Below are positions 15,924 through 16,095 of a stretch of 16,095 bases of DNA, one piece after another; the stretch's first letter is position 1, and every line of letters starts with the position of its first letter. Where the stretch lies: NCBI GenBank assembly GCA_002718285.1, contig PBAR01000022.1, positions 46,136 through 62,230 of the forward strand, given 5' to 3'. This stretch comes from Fidelibacterota bacterium. Lineage in GTDB: Bacteria; Marinisomatota; Marinisomatia; Marinisomatales; UBA1611. The translations under genes were made by a program, and so were the position numbers. The notes beneath the pieces are model-generated. The model had not been told where the DNA came from and did no database searches. It saw only the letters and a program-made list of their open reading frames with translations.

Positions 15924-15940
15924 ATATGGTTGGTAGATTT
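15924..15940 (+). repeat. 17-bp direct repeat, copy 2 (upstream of the NYN gene)
   Basis: ATATGGTTGGTAGATTT matches copy 1 at 16 of 17 positions, 250 bases downstream. It lies 22-38 bases before the ATG at 15962, ahead of a separate ribosome-binding site (AAAGGA). Confidence 0.5.
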
Positions 15941-15961
15941 CAATAGAATCAAAGGAATAAT

Positions 15962-16095
15962 ATGTCAGAAATAATTATTAATCAATCCGTAGCAATTTTA
16001 TGTGATGGGAACAATATTGAAAGAAGCATCCATGAGATGTCCAAATCGACAAAAGCTATGATTAACTTTGATAAACTTATACCTAAACTCTTAAA
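15962..16095 (+). CDS. NYN-domain (LabA/DUF88-like, PIN-fold) protein, 3'-truncated by the window edge
   Basis: Only the first 44 codons are present. After a short lead, the strand VAILCDGNNIERSI carries the DGxN signature of NYN domains, in which the Asp begins the acidic active site of PIN-like ribonucleases. The following KAMINFDKLIPKLL fits the next helix of the fold. NYN proteins of the LabA/DUF88 type are typically RNA-processing or RNA-decay nucleases. The remaining active-site Asp residues and any C-terminal domain lie beyond the window, so activity cannot be judged. The start is supported by AAAGGA a few bases before the ATG. Confidence 0.75.
   Translation, partial: MSEIIINQSVAILCDGNNIERSIHEMSKSTKAMINFDKLIPKLL

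Noticed and set aside
15751..15936. 61-codon plus-strand frame overlapping the mini membrane protein
   Set aside because: It is a shadow of the two-helix protein in another phase, with no ribosome-binding site and runs into the leader of the NYN gene.

Overview
The window most likely comes from an AT-rich bacterium of the FCB group. Candidatus Marinimicrobia (SAR406 / Marinisomatota) is the best guess, and it is an inference. The basis is the 2,830-residue mosaic surface protein. It has a C-terminal 'NYPNPFNP' FlgD-like/type IX sorting-type tail, the cysteine motif GCTDxxAxNYxxxAxxDDGSC, and a tail module reading 'INDIPGDQGGWVYLEF' followed by 'GYSVDN'. I recall these features as typical of that lineage. 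No rRNA, tRNA, CRISPR array, transposase or integrase was seen.

Layout. (1) 1-1411, + strand: the 3' three quarters of recA, overlapped by recX, a recombinase and its modulator. (2) 1412-1919: an AT-rich gap. It holds a GC-richer island that, on the minus strand, has the layout of a stand-alone small RNA: a -35/-10-like pair, about 89 nt, and a long hairpin followed by eight U. (3) 1920-5128, minus strand: a compact riboflavin operon ribD-ribE-ribBA-ribH in which every junction overlaps. It encodes the full route from GTP and ribulose-5-phosphate to riboflavin, except the dephosphorylation step. No FMN riboswitch was recognised upstream. (4) 5129-5432: a divergent promoter region. (5) 5433-13925, + strand: one giant secreted, cell-surface-type protein. 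In order it has a signal peptide, seven FG-GAP/VCBS repeats, a cap plus fourteen 21-residue leucine-rich repeats, cysteine motifs, an unassigned domain, two LamG-like domains, a second cap plus fourteen leucine-rich repeats, a right-handed beta-helix, a cadherin-like domain split by a third LamG-like domain, Fn3-like modules and the sorting tail. A strong intrinsic terminator follows. (6) 13992-15886, + strand: a small lipoprotein sharing the giant protein's cysteine motif, a four-helix membrane protein, a secreted or envelope protein of unknown function and a two-helix mini-protein. (7) 15962 to the end: the start of an NYN-domain (PIN-like nuclease) protein.

The left half is housekeeping: DNA repair and cofactor synthesis. 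The right half is surface or envelope and mostly uncharacterised. The most unusual points are the candidate small RNA at 1727-1815, the domain-inside-domain arrangement near the C terminus of the giant protein, its two matching 14-repeat blocks, and a protein-like minus-strand remnant at 14786-14911.
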